Source: Beijerinckiaceae bacterium
Lineage (GTDB): Bacteria > Pseudomonadota > Alphaproteobacteria > Rhizobiales > Beijerinckiaceae
Assembly (NCBI GenBank): GCA_021324915.1
Contig: JAJPIC010000028.1
Location: 1 to 64,000, forward strand
DNA length: 64,000 nucleotides
Reading direction: 5' to 3'
Part shown: one piece after another, positions 42,001 to 51,756 of the stretch
How positions within the stretch are numbered: the first letter of the stretch is position 1
Layout of the letters: every line of letters begins with the position of its first letter
Notes under the pieces: generated by a model
The model's database searches: none
What the model saw: only the letters and a program-made list of their open reading frames with translations
What the model was told of the DNA's origin: nothing
Program-made: the position numbers and the translations under genes

Positions 42001-42414
42001 GCGGAAGAGCTCGCGGTCTTCCGCCTTGTCGATCGCCTCGGCCGTCGCGCCGATCATTTCGACGTCGTATTTTTCGAGCACGCCCATCCGTTTGAGCGAG
42101 AGCGCGCAGTTCAGCGCCGTCTGGCCGCCCATGGTCGGCAGAAGCGCGAAGCCGCCGGGCGCCGCGTAGCGCTCCTTGGCGATGATCTTGGCGACGACTT
42201 CGGGCGTGATCGGCTCGACATAGGTGCGGTCCGCCATATCCGGATCGGTCATGATCGTGGCGGGATTCGAATTGACGAGGACGATGCGATAGCCCTCTTC
42301 GCGCAAGGCCTTGCAGGCCTGTGTCCCGGAATAATCGAATTCGCACGCCTGGCCGATGATGATCGGGCCGGCGCCAATGATCATGACGGTCGAAATATCT
42401 ATCCGCTTCGGCAT
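39088..42414 (-). CDS. carB: Carbamoyl-phosphate synthase large subunit
   Basis: 1108 residues, full length. The two homologous ATP-grasp synthetase halves are both present: N-half [41 protein letters not shown], second half [20 protein letters not shown]-type segment at about residue 575. A C-terminal MGS-like allosteric domain (from about 960) ends the protein. It makes carbamoyl phosphate for pyrimidines and arginine with CarA, which is not encoded in the window. Start and length match the family. Confidence 0.97.
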   Translation of the reverse strand: MPKRIDISTVMIIGAGPIIIGQACEFDYSGTQACKALREEGYRIVLVNSNPATIMTDPDMADRTYVEPITPEVVAKIIAKERYAAPGGFALLPTMGGQTALNCALSLKRMGVLEKYDVEMIGATAEAIDKAEDRELFREAMKHIGLATPRSHQVKTLAHALAILDDIGLPAIIRPSFTLGGTGGGIAYNKEEFIEIIERGIDASPTNEVLVEESVLGWKEFEMEVVRDKADNCIIVCSIENIDPMGVHTGDSITVAPALTLTDKEYQVMRDAAIAVLREIGVETGGSNVQFAVNPKNGRLVVIEMNPRVSRSSALASKATGFPIAKVAAKLAIGYTLDEIANDITGGATPASFEPAIDYIVTKIPRFAFEKFPGAEPILTTAMKSVGEAMAIGRTFAESLQKALRSLETGLSGLDEVEIEGIELDNDKKILRAALGRPTPDRLLVVAQALRYGLTEEEIHEACGIDPWFIARIKEILDLEAKVRAFGLPQDGANLHMLKAAGFSDTRLATLAGVEESAVRALRHHLGVRPVFKRIDTCAAEFASPTAYMYSTYEAPFAGVPACEAEPSPREKIVILGGGPNRIGQGIEFDYCCCHASFALRAAGFETIMINCNPETVSTDYDTSDRLYFEPLTSEDVLEIIAKERAAGRLVGAIVQFGGQTPLKLARSLEEAQVPILGTSVDSIDLAEDRDRFKRLLDKLGLKQPKNGIAYSVEQSRLVSAELGLPLVVRPSYVLGGRAMAIIHDQAAFDDYLLGTLPGLVPSEIKARYPNDKTGQINTVLGKNPLLFDRYLSDATEVDVDALCDGREAFICGIMEHIEEAGIHSGDSACSLPPHSLSAETIALLEEETRKLALALNVGGLMNVQFALKDGEIYVLEVNPRASRTVPFVAKVIGVPIAKIAARVMAGEPLANFGLQPTRIAHVGVKEAVFPFARFPGVDTVLGPEMRSTGEVIGLDRSFDIAFAKSQLGGGTKVPTSGTLFVSVRDVDKPRIVGCAKLLMGLGFGIVATGGTARYLEAHGIAAQRVNKVSEGRPHVVDAIKNGRVQLVFNTTEGAQALADSRSLRRAALLHKVPYYTTVAGAIAASQGIAAYVAGDLEVRALQDYFAA

Positions 42415-42537
42415 GCCTCGGCTTCGCTTTCGCGCGGAATGGAGCGCGCTGGGGTTGCCTTCGCTAGACTAAATTTGCGGCAGTGGGAACCCCAGGCCGG
42501 TCGGGTCCGAGGGCCGGGCGCGGGGAGGGACGGCGCT

Positions 42538-42936
42538 TCAGGAGAGATCGACCGCGTGGCGCTTTAAGTCTTCGAGCGAACAATATTCGAGCGCGCCTTC
42601 GTGGGTCGCGCGCAGCACGACGCGCGGCATTTTGCCGGCCAACAAAGCTTCCTGCCAGCGCGGCGCGCAGAGACACCAGCGGTCGCCGGGCTGCAGGCCG
42701 GGGAAATCGAATTCCGGCATCGGCGTCGAAAGATCATTGCCGCGCGCCTTGGAGAAAGCGAGGAAGTCCTCGGTCGCAATGACGCAGACCGTATGGCTGC
42801 CGACGTCTTCCGGCCCCGTGTCGCAGCAGCCGTTACGATAGAAGCCCGTCAAGGGGTTGAGCGAACAAGGTTCGAGCGGTTCGCCCAAGACATTGCGTCG
42901 AGGCCGCCGCCCGCCGCCGGGAACGTCCCTGAACAT
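42538..42936 (-). CDS. DUF2237 family protein
   Basis: 132 residues. The family pattern is clear: NVLGEPLEPCSLNPLTGFYRNGCCDTGPEDVGSHTVCVIATEDFLAFSKARGNDLSTPMPEFDFPGLQPGDRWCLCAPRW in summary, then LRATHEGALEYCSLEDLKRHAVD. The conserved Cys (EPCS, GCCDTG, WCLC, EYCS) suggest metal or disulfide. Function is unknown. It lies 122 bases upstream of carB on the same strand and may be transcribed with it. Confidence 0.85.
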   Translation of the reverse strand: MFRDVPGGGRRPRRNVLGEPLEPCSLNPLTGFYRNGCCDTGPEDVGSHTVCVIATEDFLAFSKARGNDLSTPMPEFDFPGLQPGDRWCLCAPRWQEALLAGKMPRVVLRATHEGALEYCSLEDLKRHAVDLS

Positions 42937-43002
42937 GTCGACCTCTGCCTCGTCCGATGCGGCGCAGAAAAGCAGAGCCCTCGCGCAAATGCAACCGCCG
43001 GC

Positions 43003-44694
43003 TCACCCTGCCTTGCGGGCCCGCATCCGGCCGCAGAATTCGCGCGAGCGGATAAGCAGCCGCTCCGTCTGTTCCGACAGCGAATTGGTCGCCTGCAGCA
43101 TTTCCACGGCGATCCGCTGGGTTTCGCCGGTATATTGAGCGACCGCCTGGAGCGTGTTCGAGAGCTGCTGGGCTTCGCCGGCCGTGGCTGAGACATATTC
43201 GCCGATCTTGCCCGCCGCCTTTTCGCGCAGCACGGTACCTTCCCGGATCGTCTCGGTGATCGCGCCGATGCGGCCGATGCGCTCGACCGTTACGTCGACG
43301 GCCTTGACCACATGTTCGGTCGCGGCCCGCACGCCGCCGATCCGGCCCGCAATATCGGCAGCCGCGCGCGAGGTCTCCTGCGCCAAGGCCTTCACCTCGC
43401 TCGCGACGACGGCGAAGCCGCGTCCCGCTTCTCCGCAGCGCGCCGCCTCGATCGTGGCATTCAGGGCGAGAAGGTTGGTCTGATAGGCGACGCCACCGAT
43501 GAAATCGGCGATCTGGCCGATCGTCTCGACCACCTCGGCAAGTTCATGTGCCGAAGCCGATGTCATGTGCCCGTCGGTCCTCGCCCGCGCGGCAATCTGG
43601 TTGGCGCTGAAAAAGTCCTGGTTGGCCGCCTCGATGACCCTGCCGAACTCATGCGCCGCATGCGAAAGCGCCGCGACCATGTCGACACTCGCATGCGAGG
43701 ATCGGACGACGTGCTTCGTCCTGTCGTCCGTCGCCTGGGCTATGTCGCGCATTGCCGCTGCGTCGCGTTGCAACTCGGTCGTTGCTGCCGACAGAGCGTC
43801 GATGACACCGAGGACGTCGCCCTCGAACATATCGACGAAGCGTTCGCGCTCCGCCTGCAGCGCCTGTTGCGATCGAGCCTCGGCGGAGCGCGTTTCGGCC
43901 TCGAGCACCTGCAGCGCCTTGCCTTTGTCGCGAAAGACCTGGATTGCACGGGCCACGTCGCCCAATTCGTCGGAATGGCGCGTATAGCCGATCGGCGTGT
44001 CGAGATGGCCGGCAGCGAGCTCGCGCATGGCCGCGGCCAGCCGCAGCATGGGGCGGGCGAGCGCCAGAGAAGCCCAGGCGAGCGCCCCGAGGAAGCAGAC
44101 GATGAAACCGATCGCGAACAAGGCGCTCAGCCGCTGAAAGCGCGGATTGATCACATCGTCGACATGGGCGATGCGGTCGTTCATGTTGCCGGCGATTTCA
44201 TTGGAGACGTGGTTCAGCGCGGCTTCCAGATCGTCGCGCAACGGCCCGAAACGGTAATCGAGCTGAAACTCGCGCGTCTCGGCACTGGGCTGCTGTTTTG
44301 AGAATGTCTCGAGGAAGGCGAGCATCTTGTCGAAGCGGGTCGAAATGCCGTCGAGATCGCCCCGCCATTCGGGCAGGAAGGCGCGCGCGATCGCGATCCA
44401 ATTGCGGAAGCGTCTGGCCTCGTCGTGGAATGACTCGACCGTCTGCTGCGCATCGTCCGCATCGGCGTGCTCCAGCTCATAAGCGAAAGCGGTGAAATTC
44501 GCCTCCGATGCCTTCGCCTCGACGATTGCGACCCGGGCAGGATATTGGCGATGGGTGATGTCCATGAGCACGTCGCGTAGGACGCTGAACTCATGCCAGA
44601 AGATCGAAGCGCAGACGGCGGTCAGGGCCGCAAACACGACGATGACCGCGGCGAACTTGTGGATCAGCCGCAATTTCGGAAGGAGCTTGGACAC
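43003..44694 (-). CDS. Methyl-accepting chemotaxis protein
   Basis: 563 residues if the GTG at 44694 is used ([13 protein letters not shown]); an upstream TTG at 44757 is less likely. TM1 is [21 protein letters not shown] periplasmic four-helix-type domain of about 140 residues follows, then TM2 ([21 protein letters not shown]) and a HAMP domain ([23 protein letters not shown]). The cytoplasmic signalling hairpin has the canonical tip [40 protein letters not shown]-type sequence. It signals to CheA through CheW. No C-terminal CheR-binding pentapeptide is seen. Confidence 0.9.
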   Translation of the reverse strand: MSKLLPKLRLIHKFAAVIVVFAALTAVCASIFWHEFSVLRDVLMDITHRQYPARVAIVEAKASEANFTAFAYELEHADADDAQQTVESFHDEARRFRNWIAIARAFLPEWRGDLDGISTRFDKMLAFLETFSKQQPSAETREFQLDYRFGPLRDDLEAALNHVSNEIAGNMNDRIAHVDDVINPRFQRLSALFAIGFIVCFLGALAWASLALARPMLRLAAAMRELAAGHLDTPIGYTRHSDELGDVARAIQVFRDKGKALQVLEAETRSAEARSQQALQAERERFVDMFEGDVLGVIDALSAATTELQRDAAAMRDIAQATDDRTKHVVRSSHASVDMVAALSHAAHEFGRVIEAANQDFFSANQIAARARTDGHMTSASAHELAEVVETIGQIADFIGGVAYQTNLLALNATIEAARCGEAGRGFAVVASEVKALAQETSRAAADIAGRIGGVRAATEHVVKAVDVTVERIGRIGAITETIREGTVLREKAAGKIGEYVSATAGEAQQLSNTLQAVAQYTGETQRIAVEMLQATNSLSEQTERLLIRSREFCGRMRARKAG

Positions 44695-45174
44695 GGGTCG
44701 GTGTGCTGGAATGGCCGAATCGGACGCAACGGAAACTACGTGCAAAGGTGTTAGCAAAAGGTGTTGCTTCCGTGTGACAGTTCAAAGAAGAGCGTGCCGG
44801 ATCGCGTTCTTCGGGGCCATATACTGTCCGTCTGCAACGAGCCCGGACCGGCGGCCGTTTGAGGTTGCGGCTGTGGATGCAGCTGTACGACCGACGTGCC
44901 GGCTTGATGCATCTTTCAAGGGCGGATCAAGCCTGGGCATCGCACTTGGTCTTGTGCCGCTCATGATGTTTTCCAGCCACTCTGTTGCATGGAGGTGACA
45001 GACTTCGCGGCCTCCCTTTGCTATACATTTTCTCGCTGACGACCTGTATAGCCGGCCGGGGGGCCACGGCTCATCGCACAGGCCGAGGGGAAGGCAAAAG
45101 CCCGGTTCATCTCAAGGTGAACCGGGCTTTTTTGCGCTTCAGAGACCGCGGATTTGGTTCGTCCTCGAGGACCG
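44695..45174. other. Intergenic region with possible small transcript
   Basis: About 480 bases between the MCP start and the aminotransferase stop. The stretch 44990-45060 is AT-richer and contains TATA-like elements (TATACA, TATAGC), followed within 80 bases by a strong terminator. No convincing protein gene; short overlapping frames have no family features. The MCP promoter must lie at 44695-44900. Confidence 0.45.
45096..45133. terminator. Strong bidirectional terminator after aspartate aminotransferase gene
   Basis: AAAAGCCCGGTTCA pairs perfectly with TGAACCGGGCTTTT around an 8-base loop, with six T on the plus strand and four on the minus. It serves the leftward aminotransferase gene ending at 45175. 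The better T-run faces right, where no annotated gene lies upstream. Confidence 0.9.
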
Positions 45175-46503
<1,329 letters not shown>

Positions 46504-47001
46504 TCATCTCGCGACACGATCGCATGTTCGAGACCTTGCGGCGCGGCGCTTGGGTGACGCGCGAGCGCCTGACAACCGATCCCCTCGTCTTGCGCGTCCC
46601 TTTGCGGGGACAATAGATCTTCCGCTCGGGGCAATCATTGCCCCTGTTCTTCTTCGTCGGCCTCTTTCGGTGCTCCGAAGCGAGGGATTGCGCGGAAGAA
46701 CTCCCTCTCGGAGACAGCGCGGAAGTGTCGGCCGAGAGCGCAATTCGCTCAGGTCGCGATGTGTCGAAGCCCGGGCCAACGAGCCGCTGGCGTCAGCGCA
46801 AGGCGCACGAATTCGGTTGCATTCTTTTCACCACAATCGCCGGAAAATTTTCGTTTGACCCAATGCCGTGAAGACCCGTAACGCGCTTGCGAAAAATTCG
46901 GCCAAATTCGCGTTCGCAGCAAAGCGGCTTTCCCTCGCGCGGATGAGATTCATCCGGCTCTCTTTGAGAGAATCGTTGTTTTTGCTGGGTCTTCAACTCA
47001 G

Positions 47002-47026
47002 GGAACCGCGGCGTTGCGGCTGCGTT
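47002..47026 (+). promoter_or_regulatory. EcfG promoter of the candidate sRNA
   Basis: GGAAC (47002-47006), 16 bases, CGTT (47023-47026): exact consensus. No start codon with a ribosome site follows until 47304, while an intrinsic terminator occurs after about 115 bases. Confidence 0.7.
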
Positions 47027-47032
47027 CCTCAG

Positions 47033-47146
47033 TCAAGCCGAGCGAAGCGGTCACCGAAAAGTGACCCCTCGCAGATCTAGCGCGAGGCGATTCGCGAGAC
47101 TATTTCAGCACGGTCAACAAAATTGTTGCGGAGTCCGCAACTTTTC
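47033..47146 (+). ncRNA. Candidate EcfG-dependent small RNA
   Basis: About 114 nt from the predicted start near 47033 to the T-run at 47142. Hairpin 1 is GGTCAC-CGAAAA-GTGACC (47049-47066). Hairpin 2 is CCTCGC/GCGAGG (47067-47087), directly adjacent. A single-stranded A/C-rich stretch follows, then the terminator GTTGCGG-AGT-CCGCAAC-TTTT (47125-47145). Promoter, compact hairpins and terminator in register are the layout of a stress sRNA, like sigma-T-dependent GsrN in Caulobacter; no sequence homology to GsrN is claimed. Confidence 0.5.
47125..47145 (+). terminator. Intrinsic terminator of the candidate sRNA
   Basis: GTTGCGG and CCGCAAC form a perfect 7-bp stem with a three-base loop, followed immediately by TTTT. 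It lies 160 bases before the next start codon, so it is unlikely to belong to a coding transcript. Confidence 0.7.
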
Positions 47147-47303
47147 CTTGGACTGTTGTGTTAAAGTTACGCATGAGTTTTTTACCTCGGCCGGCGATTG
47201 ATTGAGCTCCGTCAAGACTGCGTTGCGTCAAACAGCGTAGTGCAGAGACGGGAGGGGCAAAGACCGGGTCGTCTCGAGGTGGGTGCTGGAGGGAGAGTTA
47301 ACA

Positions 47304-47540
47304 ATGTCTATCGCCGATCATTTCGATCATGCACCGGACGCCGGGTTCGTCCGTTCCTATGATTCACAAGCCGCTCGTCGGCAATTCCAAATTTCTCTTG
47401 TTCTTATTCTGATTTTGACGCTGGCGGCGTTCGCGCTCGGGCTCTTGGTTCGCTTCGACGAACCGGCCGGAAGCAACGCTCCGGCCCCTGCCACGCATGA
47501 CGTTCATTTTGCCGTAGCTTCAACGGATTTGCAGGGCTAA
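47304..47540 (+). CDS. Small single-pass membrane protein
   Basis: 78 residues from the ATG at 47304, preceded by GGAGGGAG. A polar N-terminus (SIADHFDHAPDAGFVRSYDSQAARRQ) is followed by one membrane helix (ISLVLILILTLAAFALGLLV) and a periplasmic tail of about 30 residues. Family not recognised. Readthrough from the EcfG promoter at 47002 is possible but would have to pass the terminator, so it probably has its own promoter in 47146-47290. Confidence 0.7.
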   Translation: MSIADHFDHAPDAGFVRSYDSQAARRQFQISLVLILILTLAAFALGLLVRFDEPAGSNAPAPATHDVHFAVASTDLQG

Positions 47541-47602
47541 GGCGCCTTCGGGGCGCTTGCAAGCCTCACGACCCCCGATGCCCCCGTAGGGTGGTTGTGC
47601 CT

Positions 47603-47635
47603 GGGCCGCGTTCCACAAGGACGCGGCCCTTTTCT
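47603..47635 (+). terminator. Intrinsic terminator after the small membrane protein gene
   Basis: GGGCCGCGT and ACGCGGCCC form a perfect 9-bp stem around a 9-base loop and are followed by TTTTCTTT. It lies 62 bases after the stop at 47540. Confidence 0.85.
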
Positions 47636-47714
47636 TTGATCCGCAGCTCCATTGCCCTCCGGTTGCCTCTTTTGAATCAATCATTCGGTAGGGCGCAGGC
47701 CCTAAGCTGCGCGC

Positions 47715-48272
47715 ATGACCAAACCTACGTTCGGCCGGCGCGGCCTTTCGCAAACCAAGCAAGCTTCCTTCGCTGCGAGCCTGCCGGAGCAGCGTTCGTT
47801 GCCGCCCGATCTCGTCGCCGCGATCTTGCAGCCGGCGGGCCAAGAGGCCGCCGTCGAGCGATCAAGGGTGACGAAAGTCGGCTGGTCGTTCCGCGGCGCC
47901 GTTCTAGCGGGCCTGATCGTCGGCTTCCTGAATGCCGCAGTTCACGCGACCGGCGTCCTGGATGTAGGCGATGGACTTGTCCAGAACGTGTTGGGCGACG
48001 CGAAAGTGCCGGTCGCGGTGCTCCTCGCGGCCGCCGGGCTTTGGAGCGGCGCGCGCGCCAGCGCCTTCGTGCTCCTCTTCGCCCATGCTCTGCTCGATCG
48101 GCTGGGGCGCACGGGCTATCTCGCCTACGCGCTTGCCGGAGCCGCGGCCTCCGGCGGCTATTCGCTGATCGCTGCCGCTTTCGGGGCGCAGCACTCCTTG
48201 GTGCTCGATCTTGCTTCCGGCGCGGCGGCCGGTTTCTTTTATCGCCTGTTCGCCACTTCCGAGCGCGGCTGA
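47715..48272 (+). CDS. Hypothetical membrane protein
   Basis: 185 residues. A polar N-terminal region of about 60 residues is followed by about four hydrophobic segments (WSFRGAVLAGLIVGFLNAAVH, PVAVLLAAAGLWSGARASAFVLLFAHALL, YLAYALAGAAASGGYSLIAAAFG, LVLDLASGAAAGFFYRLF). I do not recognise a family. It converges with msrA, with three bases between stops. No signal peptide or enzymatic motif. Confidence 0.65.
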   Translation: MTKPTFGRRGLSQTKQASFAASLPEQRSLPPDLVAAILQPAGQEAAVERSRVTKVGWSFRGAVLAGLIVGFLNAAVHATGVLDVGDGLVQNVLGDAKVPVAVLLAAAGLWSGARASAFVLLFAHALLDRLGRTGYLAYALAGAAASGGYSLIAAAFGAQHSLVLDLASGAAAGFFYRLFATSERG

Positions 48273-48275
48273 GCC

Positions 48276-48983
48276 TTACTCACCCGCGCTGACGCTCACC
48301 AGTTTCGGCTGCGCGCGATAGAGATCGGGATACATCCGGCGCAGATTTTCGATCTTCGGCAGGTCGTTATAGGCAATGTAATCGTCGTCCGGATGCAGTG
48401 CGGCAAAGTTCTGATGATAGGCTTCCGCCGGATAGAATCCGCGGAAGGGGTCGACCTTGGTGACGATCGGGCGGGAGAAAACGCCGGCGCTATTGAGCTG
48501 GGCAATATAGGCGCGGGCCACGCGGGCCTGTTCCGGATTCGTGGCGAAAATCACCGACCGATATTGGCTGCCGACGTCGGGTCCCTGCCGGTTGAGCTCG
48601 GTCGGGTCCGTTGCGACCGAGAAATAGAGCTGCAGGATCTTGCCATAGCTGATTACGCGCGGATCGAAGCTGATGCGGACCGATTCGGCGTGTCCCGTCT
48701 GGCCAGTGCCGACGAGCTGATAATGGGCGCTGTCTTTCCCCCCGCCCGAATAGCCGGAGACGGCTTCGCTCACACCCTTCACATGCTGGAAGACGCCCTG
48801 CACACCCCAGAAACAGCCGCCGGCCAAGACGGCCGTCTCTGCCGTCGATGTGGTCCTTTCGTCGACCGCGGGCGGGGGGACACGAGCCGGGTCGGCTAAG
48901 GTTGGATGGGCCGACCAGAGGAGCGCGGCTGCGAATGCGCCCGCGCAGAAGGTCGAGGCAAGGAGTTCGAATCGGCGGTTCAT
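48276..48983 (-). CDS. msrA: Peptide-methionine (S)-S-oxide reductase MsrA, exported
   Basis: 235 residues. An N-terminal signal peptide (LLASTFCAGAFAAALLWSAHPTLA) is followed by the MsrA domain with catalytic C57 in GGCFWGVQGVF, then SGYSGGGKDSAHYQLVGTGQTGHAESVRI and GSQYRSVIF. It reduces methionine-S-sulfoxide, here in the periplasm. It is 29 bases downstream of msrB, also exported, and has a good ribosome site (AGGAGC). No resolving Cys is obvious near the C-terminus, so the recycling mode is open. Confidence 0.93.
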   Translation of the reverse strand: MNRRFELLASTFCAGAFAAALLWSAHPTLADPARVPPPAVDERTTSTAETAVLAGGCFWGVQGVFQHVKGVSEAVSGYSGGGKDSAHYQLVGTGQTGHAESVRISFDPRVISYGKILQLYFSVATDPTELNRQGPDVGSQYRSVIFATNPEQARVARAYIAQLNSAGVFSRPIVTKVDPFRGFYPAEAYHQNFAALHPDDDYIAYNDLPKIENLRRMYPDLYRAQPKLVSVSAGE

Positions 48984-49012
48984 GACTTGCTCCTATCCAG
49001 GAAAGCGGGCGG

Positions 49013-49498
49013 TCAGGCCGCGGCCGGCACGAATTTGAGCGCGAGGCCGTTCATGCAGTAGCGCAGGCCGGTCGGCGGAGGCCCGTCATCGAAGACATGG
49101 CCGAGATGGCCGCCACAGCGCCGGCAGGCGACGGCGGTTCGCACCATCCCGAGGGAATTGTCGGCGGCCGTGATCACAGCATTGTCGAGCGGCTTCCAAA
49201 AGCTCGGCCAGCCGGTGCCGCTCTCGAATTTCGTCTTCGATGAGAAGAGGGGCAGGTCGCAGCCGGCACAAGCGAAGGTGCCGGTGCGGTGTTCATTCAG
49301 CAAGGGACTGCTGAACGCCGGCTCCGTTCCTTGCTCGCGGAGCACATTATATTGGGCGGGGGTCAGAAGCTTGCGCCATTCGGCATCGCTATGCGTGACC
49401 TCGAACGTCGGCGCGGCCCCGGCGGGCTGCGGCCGAAAGCGGATTGCGAGCGCTGCCGCCGCCGCTCCGGCAAGAAAGATATTTCTGCGGGTGAACAT
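49013..49498 (-). CDS. msrB: Peptide-methionine (R)-S-oxide reductase MsrB, exported
   Basis: 161 residues. The N-terminus (FTRRNIFLAGAAAAALAIRF) has a twin-arginine-like signal. The MsrB domain has zinc Cys 77/80 (CAGC) and 125/128 (CRRCGGHLGHVF), and catalytic Cys148 in RYCMNGLAL. GTGWPSFWKP is the family substrate loop. It reduces methionine-R-sulfoxide. With MsrA it covers both stereoisomers of oxidised methionine in periplasmic proteins. GGAGGA lies before the ATG; first gene of the operon. Confidence 0.93.
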   Translation of the reverse strand: MFTRRNIFLAGAAAAALAIRFRPQPAGAAPTFEVTHSDAEWRKLLTPAQYNVLREQGTEPAFSSPLLNEHRTGTFACAGCDLPLFSSKTKFESGTGWPSFWKPLDNAVITAADNSLGMVRTAVACRRCGGHLGHVFDDGPPPTGLRYCMNGLALKFVPAAA

Positions 49499-49690
49499 GG
49501 GCTTCCTCCGCCCTGATCTGGGTTCTGTCGAAATTCAGCGCCGCTTGCCCAGCGGCGCCTGTGGGCTTAGCTCCCGATCACAGCTACGAAGCGAAAGGTC
49601 TCCTGGTTACGCGCCGCCGGCATCACAAGCCGGTGAGGGCGGCCAAGATCTGGCTCCGCAACCGTTCCAAGCTTCTGCCCCTCGGAATTC

Positions 49691-51481
49691 ATGGCTCCGC
49701 CTCTTCTCACTTTGCAATCCATCTCTTTGAGTTTCGGCGGCACGCCGCTCCTGAGCGACGCCGAACTTTACGTTTCGGCGGGCGAGCGGCTCTGCCTTGT
49801 CGGGCGCAATGGTTCCGGCAAGTCGAGCTTGCTCAAGATCGCCGCGGGCTTGATCGAGCCTGATTCGGGCCGCCGCTTTCTGCAGCCGAATGCGCGGCTG
49901 CGCTATCTCGCGCAGGAGCCGGACTTTCTGGGCTTTGAACATGCGCTCGCCTATGTCGGCGCAGACGAAGACGGGAGCGCCCATCGTGGCAAGGCGCTGC
50001 TTGCCGAACTCGGCCTCACGGGTGCGGAAGACCTTCAACTGCTGTCCGGCGGACAGGCCCGGCGCGTGGCGCTCGCCCGCGTGCTCGCGGCCGAGCCCGA
50101 CATTCTGCTGCTCGACGAACCGACCAATCACCTCGACCTGCCGGCGATCGAATGGCTCGAAGCCAAGCTCGCCGCCATGTCGTCGGCTCTGGTTCTCGTT
50201 AGTCACGACCGGCGCTTTCTGCAGAACCTGTCGCGCAAGACGGTCTGGCTCGACCGCGGGCGCACATTATCCCGCGATTTCGGCTTCGCCGAATTCGAAG
50301 CCTGGCGCGATCGTCTGCTCGAAGAAGAAGAGACCGAGCGTCACAAGCTCGAGCGCCGCATCGCGGCAGAGGAGGATTGGCTGCGCTACGGCGTGACCGC
50401 ACGGCGCAAGCGCAATCAAAAGCGCTTGGCGCGGCTCGAGTCCATGCGGCGCGCGCATCGCGAAGAGCGCCGGATTCAGGGGAGCGTCAGGCTCGCGGCC
50501 AGCGATCCCGAAATTGCGAGCAAGCTCGTCATCGAAGCGCGCCATATCGCCAAAGCCTACGAGGGCCGGCCGATCGTCAAGGATTTCTCGATGCGCATTC
50601 TGCGCGGCGACAGGCTCGGCATTGTCGGCGCCAATGGCGCGGGCAAGACCACATTGGTCAATCTGCTTTCCGGCGCTCTTCCCCCCGATTCGGGCAGCGT
50701 GCGGCACGGGGCCAATCTGGTGCTGGCTAGCCTCGATCAGAATCGCGCGAGCCTCAATCCGCAAACGAGCCTGAAGGACGCTCTGACCGGCGGCGGCAGC
50801 GATTATGTGACCGTCGCGGACAAGCGCAAACATGTCATGAGCTATATGAAGGATTTTCTGTTCGCTCCGGAACAGGCGGGCACGCCGATCGGGCGTCTTT
50901 CGGGCGGCGAACGCGGCCGCCTGATGCTGGCGCGCGCGCTCGCCCGTCCAGCCAATCTTCTCGTTCTCGACGAGCCGACCAATGATCTCGATCTCGAGAC
51001 GCTCGATCTGCTCCAGGAAATGCTCGCCGACCATAAAGGAACCGTGATCCTCGTGAGCCACGATCGCGATTTCCTCGATCGCGTCGCAACCTCCGTTCTC
51101 GTTGCAGAAGGCGAAGGGCGCTGGCGGGAATATGCCGGCGGCTATTCGGACATGGTGGCACAGCGCGGCGCCGGCATCGTCGGCAAGGTCGCGCAAGAAA
51201 AGACCAGGCCGAAGCCCGCGAAGACGCCCGAGCCAAAGCAGAAGCGAAAGCTTTCGTTCAAGGAAAAGCACGCGCTCGACACCCTGCCGGCGCGGATGGC
51301 CGAGTTGCGCGACACCATAGCGCGGTTGAGGACAATTTTGGCCGATCCCGATCTCTATCGGCGCGACAGGATGAAATTCGAAGAAACTTCGAAGGCCCTG
51401 GCCCGCGCAGAGGCGGATCTCGGCAAGGCCGAGGAGAATTGGCTCGAACTCGAAATCCTGCGCGAGGAAATAGAAGGCTGA
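49691..51481 (+). CDS. ABC-F family ATPase (Uup/EttA-type)
   Basis: 596 residues with two ABC domains and no membrane part. Domain 1 has Walker A GRNGSGKSS (38-46), LSGGQARRVALARVL and LLLDEPTNHLDL. Domain 2 has GANGAGKTT, LSGGERGRLMLARALA and LVLDEPTNDLDL. The linker between them is the Arg/Glu-rich helical P-site tRNA motif region. A C-terminal coiled coil (LSFKEKHALDTLPARMAELRDTI onward) resembles Uup. ABC-F proteins act on the ribosome or DNA. Antibiotic resistance is not implied. Confidence 0.9.
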   Translation: MAPPLLTLQSISLSFGGTPLLSDAELYVSAGERLCLVGRNGSGKSSLLKIAAGLIEPDSGRRFLQPNARLRYLAQEPDFLGFEHALAYVGADEDGSAHRGKALLAELGLTGAEDLQLLSGGQARRVALARVLAAEPDILLLDEPTNHLDLPAIEWLEAKLAAMSSALVLVSHDRRFLQNLSRKTVWLDRGRTLSRDFGFAEFEAWRDRLLEEEETERHKLERRIAAEEDWLRYGVTARRKRNQKRLARLESMRRAHREERRIQGSVRLAASDPEIASKLVIEARHIAKAYEGRPIVKDFSMRILRGDRLGIVGANGAGKTTLVNLLSGALPPDSGSVRHGANLVLASLDQNRASLNPQTSLKDALTGGGSDYVTVADKRKHVMSYMKDFLFAPEQAGTPIGRLSGGERGRLMLARALARPANLLVLDEPTNDLDLETLDLLQEMLADHKGTVILVSHDRDFLDRVATSVLVAEGEGRWREYAGGYSDMVAQRGAGIVGKVAQEKTRPKPAKTPEPKQKRKLSFKEKHALDTLPARMAELRDTIARLRTILADPDLYRRDRMKFEETSKALARAEADLGKAEENWLELEILREEIEG

Positions 51482-51504
51482 AGCGCGATGGGATCTAAAC
51501 GCCC

Positions 51505-51670
51505 GAGCAGATCCCTTTCGGAAAATCGGTTCCCACTTTTCCGGACCATGCTCTTTGGGTGAGCATGGTCTTCATCGGAAAACCGGTTCCCACGTTTCCG
51601 GACCATGCTCTTTGGGTGGGGAGCATGGTCTTTATCGGAAAACCGGTTCCCACTTTTCCGGACCATGCTC
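51505..51670. repeat. Three tandem copies of a 49-50-base intergenic palindromic element
   Basis: Copies at 51505-51553, 51561-51610 and 51621-51670, separated by 7-10 bases with TTTGGGT. Each copy begins GAGCATGGTC and ends GACCATGCTC (copy 1 has a diverged left end) and encloses CGGAAAACCGGTTCCCAC.TTTCCG. Single copies of related elements occur at 60484-60531 and, more diverged, at 54907-54953. This is a REP-like family common in Hyphomicrobiales intergenic DNA. It lies between the ABC-F and YqaA-like genes. Confidence 0.85.
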
Positions 51671-51756
51671 TAGTGTGCGCTTTTTCGCCCGCCGCTCTAG
51701 CGGAGCTCGCGTGAATCTTGCTAGAGCAAGAGCTCCCGCGCAAAGGACCAGGATCC

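Noticed and set aside
46550-47080. Several 60-100 codon plus-strand frames as small genes
   Set aside because: They lack ribosome sites and family features and are Arg/Ser-rich. One of them overlaps the EcfG promoter and hairpins of the candidate sRNA.
51505-51670. The three repeats as a CRISPR array
   Set aside because: The spacers are 7-10 bases and nearly identical, the repeats are palindromic REP-like elements with relatives elsewhere in the window, and no cas gene is present.
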